Shown: in pieces, positions 1 through 8,059 of the stretch
Position numbering within the stretch: the first letter of the stretch is position 1
Layout: every line of letters starts with the position of its first letter
Source: Novosphingobium sp. 18050
GTDB lineage: Bacteria; Pseudomonadota; Alphaproteobacteria; Sphingomonadales; Sphingomonadaceae
Assembly (NCBI RefSeq): GCF_902706195.1
Contig: NZ_CACSJO010000029.1
Coordinates: 1 to 49,070 of the forward strand
Reading direction: 5' to 3'
DNA: 49,070 bases
Notes under the pieces: generated by a model
Seen by the model: only the letters and a program-made list of their open reading frames with translations
What the model was told of the DNA's origin: nothing
Database searches by the model: none
Made by a program: the position numbers and the translations under genes

Positions 1-700
1 CGCCCAGCCCGCCCAGCGAGGCATCGACAACGCGGGCGCCCGCCGCCACCGCGATCCACGCATTGGCAAGGCCGGTATTGCGGGTGTTATGGAAATGAAC
101 GCGCACCGGGATCGGCCCAACTGCGGCGACTACCGCCCGTACCAGCGCATCGACTTCTCCGGGAGAAGCCACGCCGATAGTGTCGGCCAGCGCAATCTCG
201 CGCGGGGAAGCCTCGGCCAGCTTGCGGGCCATGGCGACGACATGGGTATGCGCGACCTCGCCCTCGAACGGGCACCCGAAGGCGGCGCCGATGGTCACCT
301 GCCCGCCTTTGCCCGCCGCGATGGCGTTACGGACGATGCCGGAGGCGACCATGACGGACTGGTCGCTGGTCTGGCCCTGGTTGCGCATGGCGAAGGTATC
401 GGTTGCCACGCAGACGGCGCCGGCTTCGTCGATCCCGGCTTCCAGCGCGCGGTCCAGCCCGCGCTGGTTCATGACGAGGCCGATGTAGGTCACGTCATCG
501 CGGCGCGGCAGCATCGCCACCAGTTCGTCGGTGCCCGCCATCTGCGGCACCTTCTTGGGGTTCACGAAGCTGCCAACCTCGATCCGGCGCGCGCCGAAAG
601 CGATGGAGCGGGCGATCATCTCGGCCTTGTCTTCCAGCGAGACGAGGACTTTCTCGTTCTGCAGCCCGTCGCGCGGGCCGACCTCGACGATTTCGATCAT
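1..700 (-). CDS. Hydroxymethylglutaryl-CoA lyase family protein (3' end outside window)
   Basis: Aldol-type lyase of the HMG-CoA lyase / DRE-TIM metallolyase group, expected to cleave a 3-hydroxy-3-methylglutaryl-CoA-like thioester. The first 233 residues are visible and the C-terminus, including the family's flexible cysteine loop, lies outside the window. Seen: the N-terminal GPRDGLQNE motif with catalytic Arg10-Asp11, KVPQMAG near 50-56, FGCPFEGEV near 141-149, and the HFHNT motif whose His202 and His204 would be metal ligands. The ATG at 700 overlaps the stop of the upstream cysteine hydrolase gene (ATGA), so the two are translationally coupled. The true substrate may be another branched hydroxyacyl-CoA, because the neighbours are not leucine-degradation genes. 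Family call is secure; substrate is not. Confidence 0.88.
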   Translation of the reverse strand, partial: MIEIVEVGPRDGLQNEKVLVSLEDKAEMIARSIAFGARRIEVGSFVNPKKVPQMAGTDELVAMLPRRDDVTYIGLVMNQRGLDRALEAGIDEAGAVCVATDTFAMRNQGQTSDQSVMVASGIVRNAIAAGKGGQVTIGAAFGCPFEGEVAHTHVVAMARKLAEASPREIALADTIGVASPGEVDALVRAVVAAVGPIPVRVHFHNTRNTGLANAWIAVAAGARVVDASLGGLG

Positions 701-1332
701 GCAGCCTGCTCCAGGATGGACAGATAAGTGATGATCGCTTCTTCCGAAACGACGTCGGCGTATTTGGCGTTCATGTCGAACAGGTTGGCTTCGTGGGGGC
801 CGGGGTGGCGATCGCCGCAGCCCTCGGCGACGACGGCAGTGCGGAACCCGTGCGAGACGGCGTCGACGCAGCTGGCGCGCACGCAGCCGCTAGTCGACAG
901 GCCGGTGAGGATCACCTGATCGATCCCGCGCGCAATGAGGGTTGAGGCCAGTGAGGTGCCGAAGAAGGCGCTGGGATACTGCTTGGTCAGCACCAGTTCG
1001 TCCGCGTGGGGCACAAGGCCGCGGGGCCACGCGCCCATCGCGCTGCCTGCCTCGAATGCGCGAAGGGCGGGCACCTTTTCGAAGAAGCGCCCGCCGTCGA
1101 TGCCGCCGGGGTGGTAGATAACATTGGTCAGGATCACCGGCACGCCGGCGGCCCGCGCTGCAGCGCGCACGCGCAGGGCCGAGGCCAGCGCATCCTCGAC
1201 GCCTGCATAGAGCGGGCTTTCGGGCGCGAAATAGGCCTCGACGAAATCGATCAGGATCAGCGCGGGCGATGTGCCGAACCCGGCCTTGCCGCCGAACGCG
1301 CCTGCGTAGTTTTGTGTCAACGCATCACTCAT
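697..1332 (-). CDS. Cysteine hydrolase, isochorismatase fold (N-carbamoylsarcosine/maleamate amidase-like)
   Basis: A 211-residue cytosolic amidohydrolase. The Asp-Lys-Cys triad is complete: Asp29 in LILIDF, Lys117 in LTKQYP, and Cys150 in LSTSGCVRA, which also carries the family's cis-peptide region. The TSGCVRAS signature and length match N-carbamoylsarcosine amidase and maleamate amidohydrolase rather than true isochorismatase. I chose the ATG at 1332; the frame is open to 1434, but that extension is low-complexity and crosses the operator-like site at 1423-1436. The stop overlaps the lyase start. An amide product passed to a CoA-dependent lyase would need an acyl-CoA synthetase or transferase, which is not visible here. 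Confidence 0.85.
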   Translation of the reverse strand: MSDALTQNYAGAFGGKAGFGTSPALILIDFVEAYFAPESPLYAGVEDALASALRVRAAARAAGVPVILTNVIYHPGGIDGGRFFEKVPALRAFEAGSAMGAWPRGLVPHADELVLTKQYPSAFFGTSLASTLIARGIDQVILTGLSTSGCVRASCVDAVSHGFRTAVVAEGCGDRHPGPHEANLFDMNAKYADVVSEEAIITYLSILEQAA

Positions 1333-1422
1333 CGCCCGTCCCGGCTCCCGTTTATGCTGCAGGCTTGCAGCGAGCGATGCAGCCGAATCCCGATTACATC
1401 GCGCCCATTGCCATATCTCGCC

Positions 1423-1436
1423 TTTAGTATACAAAT
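1423..1436 (-). promoter_or_regulatory. Operator-like site A
   Basis: Plus strand TTTAGTATACAAAT; read on the minus strand it contains TTGTATACTAA. It differs by one base in 14 from site D at 7933-7946. The near-palindromic TTGTAT-ACNAA form resembles operators of FCD-type GntR repressors. It lies in the presumed promoter of the minus-strand operon. Confidence 0.5.
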
Positions 1437-1544
1437 TTGAAGAAGGTCAACTGGTCATGAAAATGGCCCCGTACAAATCTTCGCTGCCTAGCCGCATTGC
1501 CGCGCGATACCGAACGAAATGGCGTCACCCGCTGAAATCCGTGC

Positions 1545-1555
1545 TTGTATGCAAA
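1545..1555 (+). promoter_or_regulatory. Operator-like site B
   Basis: TTGTATGCAAA, a near-palindrome sharing TTGTATRC with sites A, C and D. It lies about 144 bp upstream of the aldehyde dehydrogenase start and reads toward it. Weaker than A and D because its flanks differ. Confidence 0.4.
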
Positions 1556-1698
1556 TGACAGCATGGCAATCGCCACCCCAGCTTGCGCCCGGCGACCTCC
1601 ACGTCGCGGAAATCGCATCGCTTCGCGGTTGCGCTGAAGCCCGGCGCGTGGTGCTTGGTGTACAGGACAAATTCGCAGCATTCCCCCGAAAGGACCGC

Positions 1699-3177
1699 AT
1701 GGACCTCCCCCTCGCCACCAGCCTGATCGACGGCGCCCCCGACCGCTCGCAGGACGGTCACCGGCTCGAAGTGATCGACCCCGCAACCGAACTGCCGCTT
1801 TGCGAACTGGAAGAAGCCGATGCCCCCGCTGTCGACCGCGCGGTGCTTTCGGCCCGGCGCGCCTTTTCGGGCTGGTCGCGCATGGCCACCGACCAGCGTA
1901 ACGACATCCTCTACGCCATCCACGACCGCCTCATCGCCGAGGCCGAGCCGCTGGCCGAGCTTGAGGCCCGCACCACCGGCCTGCCGATCCGCACGCTGGC
2001 AGGACTGGTGCGCCGAGCGGCGATCAACTTCCGCAGCTTCGCCGAAGTGGCCAGTACGCTATCGGGCGAAAGCTACAGCCAGAACCCGGACTATCTGACG
2101 TATGTGACGCGCGAACCGAAGGGCGTGGCCGCGCTGATCTCGCCGTGGAATGCGCCGCTGGCGCTGTCATCCATGCGGATCGCGACGTGCATCGCCTTCG
2201 GCAATACCTGCGTGCTCAAGCCGTCCGAATATACGCCGCAATCGGTGCTGCGCATGGTGGAACTGATGTATGAGGCGGGCTTGCCCGAGGGCGTCGTCAA
2301 CGTCGTCAACGGGCGCGGCGCGGTGACCGGCGCGGCGCTGGTGGACCACGCAGAGATCGACATGGTCGGCTTCACGGGGGGCACCGCCACCGGGCGGCAT
2401 ATCATGGCGGCGGCAGGCCGGCGCCTGAAGCCCTCGATCATGGAACTGGGCGGAAAATCGGCCGCGATCGTCTGCGCCGACGCCGATTTCGAGCGCGCGC
2501 TCGACGGTACTCTGGCGGGCATCTATGCCAGCAACGGGCAGCAGTGCCTGGGTGGCTCGCGCCTCCTTGTCGACCGCCGCATCGCCGACCGCTTCATCGC
2601 CGAATTCGTGCGCCGCACCAAGGCTATGCGGATCGGCAGCCCGGTCGATCCCACCACCGAAATGGGACCGCTGGCCTTCAAGGCGCACCATGACCGCGTG
2701 CTGTCGTACCTCGATGTGGCATCGTCCGACGGCGCGGAAGTGCTGTGCGGCGGCGGCCGTCCCGAGGGGCTGGACAAAGGCTGGTACATGGAGCCGATCG
2801 CGGTTCTGGCCAACGACAACGCCAGCCGGGTGTGCCAGGACGAGATCTTCGGGCCGTTCGCCAGCTTCCTGATCTTCGACACGCTGGATCAGGCGATCGA
2901 GATCGCCAATGCCTCGGACTTCGGGCTGGTGGCCTATGCCTGGACTTCGGATCTGGGGACGGCGATGCGGTGCAGCCGCGAAATCCGCGCCGGAACGATC
3001 TGGCTCAACACCCCGATGATGCGCGAACTGCGCGCGCCGTTCGGCGGCTTCAAGGACAGCGGCACCGGACGCGACGGAGCGACCAGCAGCGCAGATTTCT
3101 TCACGGAACTGAAGACCACCAGCATTCCGCTGCGGGACGTGGCTCTGCCGCAGTTCGGGGCGGCAGCGAAAGGCTGA
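1699..3177 (+). CDS. Aldehyde dehydrogenase (NAD(P)+-dependent)
   Basis: A 492-residue aldehyde dehydrogenase oxidising an aldehyde to its acid. Seen: the SPWNAPL segment near 150, KPSEYTP for cofactor binding, MELGGKSA with general base Glu249, and NGQQCLGG with nucleophile Cys283. The 34-residue Glu-Cys spacing is the family norm. I placed the start at 1699 because GAAAGGA lies just upstream; the frame is open to 1519 but that extension is not ALDH-like. It faces the cysteine hydrolase/lyase operon across a shared promoter region and is closed by a strong hairpin. It could oxidise the aldehyde made by the thiamine-diphosphate enzyme encoded at 6037-7746, which is inference. Semialdehyde dehydrogenases of aromatic catabolism are the nearest match by feel. 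Confidence 0.92.
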   Translation: MDLPLATSLIDGAPDRSQDGHRLEVIDPATELPLCELEEADAPAVDRAVLSARRAFSGWSRMATDQRNDILYAIHDRLIAEAEPLAELEARTTGLPIRTLAGLVRRAAINFRSFAEVASTLSGESYSQNPDYLTYVTREPKGVAALISPWNAPLALSSMRIATCIAFGNTCVLKPSEYTPQSVLRMVELMYEAGLPEGVVNVVNGRGAVTGAALVDHAEIDMVGFTGGTATGRHIMAAAGRRLKPSIMELGGKSAAIVCADADFERALDGTLAGIYASNGQQCLGGSRLLVDRRIADRFIAEFVRRTKAMRIGSPVDPTTEMGPLAFKAHHDRVLSYLDVASSDGAEVLCGGGRPEGLDKGWYMEPIAVLANDNASRVCQDEIFGPFASFLIFDTLDQAIEIANASDFGLVAYAWTSDLGTAMRCSREIRAGTIWLNTPMMRELRAPFGGFKDSGTGRDGATSSADFFTELKTTSIPLRDVALPQFGAAAKG

Positions 3178-3201
3178 CGGACGACGACAAGGAACACAAG
3201 A

Positions 3202-3229
3202 AAGGTCGCCGCATCGCTGCGGCGACCTT
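3202..3229. terminator. Bidirectional intrinsic terminator
   Basis: A perfect 12-bp stem (AAGGTCGCCGCA / TGCGGCGACCTT) with a TCGC loop sits between convergent genes. A-rich bases lie on the left and CTCGTTT on the right. The GCATCGCTGC core recurs in the terminator at 10511-10538. Confidence 0.85.
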
Positions 3230-3251
3230 CTCGTTTCAACCCGCGCCGAGT

Positions 3252-3818
3252 TCAGGCGGTGAAGTCGATCTCTGCCGCGCCTCTGACGCTGCACAGGACA
3301 CCGAAAGCCTCCAGTTCCGCCTCATGCGCCGCCAGCGAGTGCGCGGCGCAGGCGTCCGCGATCACTGTAACCGCAAGGCCGCGATCATGGCCTTCGCGCA
3401 CCGCCGCGCTGATCGCCAGCGTGGTGGAGACGCCCGCGAGATAAAGCTCGGTAACACCGTGTTTTTCCAGTTCGGCGTCGAGGATGGTCTTCCAGAACGG
3501 GCTGACCTGATGCTTGAGGATAATCGCCTCGCCCTCAAGCGGTGCGACTTCGCCCGCGAACTCCACACCGGGCGAACCCAGTTGCAGCACGCCGAGTCCC
3601 TTGAACTGGCCGAACAGCGGCGAACGGGCCGGTGCCTCGGGCAGATCGGGCGCGCTGAAGGCCACGCGGACGTGGCCCACCGGCACTCCGGCGACGCGCG
3701 CCTTTTCCAGAGCGATGCCGGCGTTTGCGAGAACGCCGCGCCGGGCGATCTCGCCGGCCATGGGCTCATGGCTGACGAGATCGGAGATGAAGTCTATTAA
3801 AAGGAGGTACTTGCTCAT
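3252..3818 (-). CDS. Isochorismatase-fold hydrolase lacking the catalytic cysteine
   Basis: A 188-residue protein of the isochorismatase superfamily. Asp9 (LLIDF) and Lys102 (ILKHQ) of the usual triad are present, but the cysteine position in the cis-peptide loop is Ala135 (GVSTTLAIS; coding strand GCG). True isochorismatases also lack the cysteine and hydrolyse a vinyl ether, so the protein may still be active by a cysteine-free mechanism; amidase activity is unlikely. It is the last gene of a minus-strand operon after the thiamine-diphosphate enzyme and TonB receptor, 8 bp behind the receptor stop. GGAG-like bases lie just upstream of the ATG at 3818. A binding-only role is an alternative. 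Confidence 0.82.
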   Translation of the reverse strand: MSKYLLLIDFISDLVSHEPMAGEIARRGVLANAGIALEKARVAGVPVGHVRVAFSAPDLPEAPARSPLFGQFKGLGVLQLGSPGVEFAGEVAPLEGEAIILKHQVSPFWKTILDAELEKHGVTELYLAGVSTTLAISAAVREGHDRGLAVTVIADACAAHSLAAHEAELEAFGVLCSVRGAAEIDFTA

Positions 3819-3826
3819 GCGAATCC

Positions 3827-5983
3827 TCAGTAGGAGTAGCTCAGCGAGATTTTCCAGGTGCGCGGCTCGCCGGGGCTGCGCAGGCCGAAAGTGCCCAGGA
3901 TGTTGCCGTAGACGTAATAGTTTTCCTTGAGCAGGTTCGATACCGAGAAGCGCGCTTCCAGGTTGTCAATGCCCGGAGGCGCCCAACCCACGTGTGCGTT
4001 CACCAGTTCATACGCGGGCATGTAAGTGATCGGCGCGTTGGTGCCGCCCAGGAATTTGCCGCCCTGGTAGGAATAGTCCGCCCCCATCAGCAGGTCGCCG
4101 TGGCTGGAGGGGAAGCGGCCCGAGAAGCCAGCCGCGCCCTGCCAGTGCGGCACGTTGGGCAGGCGATCCGCGCCCGATGTGGCGGCCGAACTGGCCGGAT
4201 CGATCTTGAGGTACTTGTCATCGCCATAAGCGCCGGTTGCGAACAGGGTGAAGCCCTTGACCGGAGTGTACGAGAATTCGCCCTCGACGCCCTGGACACG
4301 CGCGGTGCCCGCGTTCTGGGTCAGCGCCGAGCCGTTGACGACGACGTTAGTCTGGATGTCCGAGAAGTCGTTGCGGTACAGAGCCAGATTCAGGCGCGCC
4401 TTGCGGTTCAGGAACTGGGTCTTGATGCCCAGCTCGTAAGCCCACACGGTCTGCGGATCGAAGCCGTTCTGGTAGTTGGTCGGGTTGGCCAGCGCGAGGT
4501 AGTTGAAGCCGCCCGCCTGGAAGCCGCGCGAGACACTGGCGTAGACGAGGACGTCGTCGGTGGCCTGCCAGTTGATGCCGAACTTGGGGGTCCAGGCTTC
4601 CGCCTTGCGGGTGGCATCGATGGCACCGTAGGTGCGGTTGGCAAGAACCGTGGTCAGGTTGTTCTGCTGGCGCCCCACCACCGACTTTTCCTCATGCGTA
4701 TAGCGCAGGCCGCCGACGACCGAGAGGCTGGGGGTGAAGTCGTAAGTCAGCTGGCCATAGGCGGCGTAGCTTTCGGTCTTCATGTTCACCAGCTGCGGAA
4801 GCAGGTCATAGACCCCCAGCAGGATGTCCTGACGGCCCTGATGACCCTTTTCGCGGAAGTAGTAGAGGCCGCCGATGTAGTGCAGCTTGTCGCCCATGGT
4901 GTCGCCCAGGATCTGCAGTTCCTGTGTGATCTCGGTGCGGGCGGCCTGCGATTCCAGACGGTCGAAGCCGAGCGCATAGGGGCCGTCGACAGTGTTGGTA
5001 GGGCGTCCGGCGCTGGTGTCGGCCAGGAAGTCCTCGGTGGTGTGGATCACGCCGGTGATCGATTTCAGCGTGGCGCCGCCGATGTCGTAGCTGAGCGTCA
5101 GGTCGCCGCCGTAGGTCTCGGCATCGCCGTAGCCGTCGATCGGGCTGAGGTAGGTATAGGGGTTGGACGCCGCCGGGACGAGCGCGGCGCTGGTAGCCAG
5201 ACCGATCGAGCCGTCGTTCTTCGCACGCGAATAGAACGCCGAAGCCGTAAGGCCGAAGGGACCGGCGCCGATATACTTGACCGCGGCGCGGGCGCCGTAT
5301 TCCTTGGCGAAACCATAGTCATCCTTGCCCAGCGCCGGGGCGTTGAAGTAGCCGTCGCGCTCGTAATAGTTGCCGCTGACGAGGACCGACCAGTTGTCCG
5401 ACAGCGGGGTCGACACGGTGCCCTTCAGGCGCTTCATGTCGTAGCTGCCGTACTCGGCCTCGAAGTCGCCGAAGGGCTTGTCGCCGGGCTTCTTGGTGAC
5501 GTACTTGATCGCGCCGGTCAGGGTGTTGCGGCCATAGAGCGTGCCTTGCGGACCGCGCAGCACTTCGATGCGCTCAAGGTCGGCGAGGTCGAGGTTGGCG
5601 CCGGTGAGGCTCGCGAAATAGAGGTCGTCGATGTAGAGGCCGACGGCGGATTCGTAGCCCACCCAGGTGCCCGCGTTCTGGCCCGCGCCGCGCATGAACA
5701 CGGTCAGCGTGGTGGGATCGACGGTGCCCTGCGCCACGTTGAGGCTGGGGGTGAAGCGCTGCAGGTCGGCGGTGCGGTTGATCTGCAGATCCTTGAGCGC
5801 GGTGGCGTCCATCGCGGTGACCGAGATCGGCGTCTTCTGCAGCGTGCCCTCGCGGCGCTCGGCGGTGACGACGATGTCGCTGCCGTAGCCGCCTTCAGGC
5901 GCAGGCGCGGCGTCCTGGGCAAAGGCCGGGGCGGCGCAGAGCAGTGCGGTAGTGGCGAGAAGCATCGCCGAAAACTTGGTCAT
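3827..5983 (-). CDS. TonB-dependent outer-membrane receptor
   Basis: A 718-residue outer-membrane active transporter. Residues 1-22 form a signal peptide ending AFA-QD, followed by a TonB-box-like DIVVTAERR near 35-43. The plug has the RIEVLRGPQGTLYGRNTLTG signature, and the 22-strand barrel ends in the aromatic SLSYSY that BAM recognises. The ligand cannot be told from sequence. It lies between the thiamine-diphosphate enzyme (53 bp upstream) and the cysteine-less isochorismatase-fold gene (8 bp downstream), which suggests it imports the substrate of this island rather than iron. Iron-siderophore uptake remains possible. Confidence 0.93.
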   Translation of the reverse strand: MTKFSAMLLATTALLCAAPAFAQDAAPAPEGGYGSDIVVTAERREGTLQKTPISVTAMDATALKDLQINRTADLQRFTPSLNVAQGTVDPTTLTVFMRGAGQNAGTWVGYESAVGLYIDDLYFASLTGANLDLADLERIEVLRGPQGTLYGRNTLTGAIKYVTKKPGDKPFGDFEAEYGSYDMKRLKGTVSTPLSDNWSVLVSGNYYERDGYFNAPALGKDDYGFAKEYGARAAVKYIGAGPFGLTASAFYSRAKNDGSIGLATSAALVPAASNPYTYLSPIDGYGDAETYGGDLTLSYDIGGATLKSITGVIHTTEDFLADTSAGRPTNTVDGPYALGFDRLESQAARTEITQELQILGDTMGDKLHYIGGLYYFREKGHQGRQDILLGVYDLLPQLVNMKTESYAAYGQLTYDFTPSLSVVGGLRYTHEEKSVVGRQQNNLTTVLANRTYGAIDATRKAEAWTPKFGINWQATDDVLVYASVSRGFQAGGFNYLALANPTNYQNGFDPQTVWAYELGIKTQFLNRKARLNLALYRNDFSDIQTNVVVNGSALTQNAGTARVQGVEGEFSYTPVKGFTLFATGAYGDDKYLKIDPASSAATSGADRLPNVPHWQGAAGFSGRFPSSHGDLLMGADYSYQGGKFLGGTNAPITYMPAYELVNAHVGWAPPGIDNLEARFSVSNLLKENYYVYGNILGTFGLRSPGEPRTWKISLSYSY

Positions 5984-6036
5984 GGTTCGCTTATCCCTTT
6001 AAAAACATTGTTATTATGATTGTGGTGGTGATCGGA

Positions 6037-7746
6037 TCAGGAGTGCGGAATGTCCTCGAACAGGATCATCGCCAGCAGCGGTTCGGCCTTGCGGATGCGG
6101 CCGCTATCGGGGTCGACGCGTACGTCGATCAGCATCGGGCCGGCAGAGGCCTGGGCGGTGGCGATGGCGGCATCGAGTTCACCGCGCGTCGTCGCCACCT
6201 TTGCAGGGCAGCCGAAACCGGCGGCGATCGCGGCATAATCGACGCCGTTCAGATCGGTGTTGGAGGTGCGGCCGTAGACCAGCTGCTGGCCGTGATATTC
6301 CGTGCCCCACTTGCCGTCGCTGGCGACAAGCACGGTCAGCGGCAGGGCCGAGCGCGCCAGCGTGTCGATCTCCGCAAGGAAGAAGCCCAGCGAGCCGTCC
6401 CCGGTGACGAAGGCGACCGGCTTGGCGGCGCGGCCCTCAAGCCGGGCGGTTTCGGCCTCGGCGGCGGCCATGCCGACTGCGAGCGGGAAGCCCGCGCCCA
6501 TCGCGCCGAATGGCAGCAGGTTGGAATAGGAGCGCGGACGGTGGACCCGCATCTTGGCATACGTGAAGTTCATCGAGTCCGCGCCGTCGCACACCAGCAC
6601 GCGGTCTTCGGGCAGGATGGCGTCGAGCGCAGTGCCGATGGAGGCGGAGTGCAGGCCCTCGCCGTAGGTTTCGAGCAGCGCGTCGACGCACTCGGCACGC
6701 GGGGCCAGCGCCTCGGCGATCCAATTAGGATCACGGCGGAACTGCGCGGCGTCCAGTCCTTCGACCAGCGCGGCCAGCGTGCGTCCCGGATCGGCGACCA
6801 GCGCCAGATCGACGGCGGTGTTGCGGCCGATGGCCTCGGCGCTGCTGTCGATATGGATGAAGCGGGCCTCGGCGCCAAAGCGCGGGGCAAGGCCGTAGCC
6901 GAACCACATGTTCATCCGCGCCCCGACCACGATCACGAGGTCCGCCTGGTGGGCGGCGCGCTGCGCGTAAGGCCAGGGGTAGCCGGTGGGCGCCACTTCG
7001 GGAGCAAGGCCGCGGCCTAGACCGTTGCCGAGAACGGGTACGCCCATTGCCGCCAGCGCGGTCAGCGGACCGGCGGTGTCGGACAGCGCGGCGCGGTTGT
7101 CGGTCACCACGATCGGGCGCTGCGCTGCGCCGATCAGGGCCAGTGCGCTGTCGATGCCGGCTTCGTCCGCGCAGGGCAGCGGGGCGGGCACGAACGGCGC
7201 GCGCGGGCGGCTGGCGCAAGTCTTGTTCAGGAAATCGAGCGGCAGGACCAGCAGCGCCGGGCCGGGAACGCCCTCATTCGCCGCCTTGATCGCGGCGTGC
7301 ATGTAATCGCCGAGACGGTCTGGCGAAGAGACGGTCCGGCTGTACTTGAGGAACGGCCCGGTCATCTCGTGCCGGTCGACATCGTACTGGATCGCCGGTT
7401 CCACCCAGCTATCGGGGAAGCGCGTTGCGATGACCACCAACGGCGTTTCCGCCTGCGCGGCGGTCATCAGCGCGGTCATGGCATTGGCCAACCCCTGCTC
7501 CGCAACGATGAGCGCGAAGCCGGTGCGCCCGGTGCGGCGGGCATAACCATCCGCAGCGCCGACCGTGCCGCTTTCATGGCGCCCACCGACGATGGCGACG
7601 CCCCGGTCCTCCAGAGCGAACAGCAGCGGCGCATGGGTCGCCCCGGCCAGCGCGAAGACGGTGCCGCAGCCCGTACCGACGATGGCATCCGCCAGATAGC
7701 TGGCGCAGGTCTGTTCCCCGGCCGGGATCGCCGCTGCCTCAGTCAT
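6037..7746 (-). CDS. Thiamine-diphosphate-dependent enzyme (acetolactate synthase / 2-oxoacid decarboxylase family)
   Basis: A 569-residue three-domain ThDP enzyme. The N-terminal PYR domain carries catalytic Glu58 in GGRHESG. The C-terminal PP domain carries the GDG motif at 449-451. At the conserved NN position 25-26 residues later this protein has Ser-Asp (476-477), a change in the Mg-diphosphate site. There is no acetolactate-synthase regulatory partner and no biosynthetic context, so it more likely acts on a 2-oxo acid in catabolism, for example as a benzoylformate-decarboxylase-like enzyme feeding the aldehyde dehydrogenase. It is the first gene of the operon with the TonB receptor. No good Shine-Dalgarno lies before the ATG at 7746, so the start is less sure than the family. 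Confidence 0.88.
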   Translation of the reverse strand: MTEAAAIPAGEQTCASYLADAIVGTGCGTVFALAGATHAPLLFALEDRGVAIVGGRHESGTVGAADGYARRTGRTGFALIVAEQGLANAMTALMTAAQAETPLVVIATRFPDSWVEPAIQYDVDRHEMTGPFLKYSRTVSSPDRLGDYMHAAIKAANEGVPGPALLVLPLDFLNKTCASRPRAPFVPAPLPCADEAGIDSALALIGAAQRPIVVTDNRAALSDTAGPLTALAAMGVPVLGNGLGRGLAPEVAPTGYPWPYAQRAAHQADLVIVVGARMNMWFGYGLAPRFGAEARFIHIDSSAEAIGRNTAVDLALVADPGRTLAALVEGLDAAQFRRDPNWIAEALAPRAECVDALLETYGEGLHSASIGTALDAILPEDRVLVCDGADSMNFTYAKMRVHRPRSYSNLLPFGAMGAGFPLAVGMAAAEAETARLEGRAAKPVAFVTGDGSLGFFLAEIDTLARSALPLTVLVASDGKWGTEYHGQQLVYGRTSNTDLNGVDYAAIAAGFGCPAKVATTRGELDAAIATAQASAGPMLIDVRVDPDSGRIRKAEPLLAMILFEDIPHS

Positions 7747-7858
7747 GGGAGGATTCGAGAACAGGGTGGAAGCTGGTGTTGCAATTCGTCATGGCCCGAA
7801 GGCTGACACACATCCCGCACCGCAAGGAGAAGTGTTGCAGAAAGTTTTCACGGTGTGA

Positions 7859-7872
7859 ATATGCATACAAAT
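7859..7872 (-). promoter_or_regulatory. Operator-like site C
   Basis: Plus strand ends GCATACAAAT; on the minus strand it reads ATTTGTATGCATAT. It shares ten consecutive bases with site D and lies 113 bp upstream of the ThDP-enzyme start. Confidence 0.48.
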
Positions 7873-7932
7873 TAGGCATGAATTTTCCCCGAATGACTAA
7901 TTTTTTGGCATCAAATTTTTTCATCTCGAATA

Positions 7933-7946
7933 TTTAGCATACAAAT
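7933..7946 (-). promoter_or_regulatory. Operator-like site D
   Basis: Plus strand TTTAGCATACAAAT, identical to site A except one base (C for T). It lies upstream of the likely MFS start at 8060 and on the ThDP-operon side of the region. Confidence 0.5.
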
Positions 7947-8059
7947 TCGGGATGACGACCTCCGTCAGGTGGAAAGATCGTGCGGCGCGTTCGCACTGGG
8001 CGCACCAGTCGCTAGGGTCGGCGTCAGGCACATCCGGAAGAAGCCCCGTCCGCATTGAC

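Larger units (their letters stand above)
1333..1698. promoter_or_regulatory. Divergent promoter region between cysteine hydrolase and aldehyde dehydrogenase
   Basis: This 366-bp stretch has no credible gene. It separates divergent start codons and holds two copies of the island's shared motif (1423-1436 and 1545-1555). On the minus strand a TTGACC at about 1449-1454 lies 17-18 bases before a weak CTAAAG/TAAAGG -10, so the first motif copy would sit inside that promoter. A small perfect stem (GCTGCA, loop GGCT, TGCAGC; 1356-1371) lies in the leader of the minus-strand gene. Confidence 0.55.
7747..8059. promoter_or_regulatory. Divergent promoter region between ThDP enzyme and MFS transporter
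   Basis: This 313-bp AT-rich region has no credible gene. It contains motif copies C (7859-7872) and D (7933-7946) in the same orientation, 74 bp apart, about seven helical turns. That arrangement suits a dimeric repressor looping or acting on two promoters. Bases 7890-7930 hold long A/T runs. Confidence 0.55.

Noticed and set aside
3992..6019. 675-codon plus-strand open frame
   Set aside because: It is antisense to the TonB receptor at 3827-5983, has low-complexity Gly/Ala/Arg/Val composition and no motif. High GC content produces such frames.
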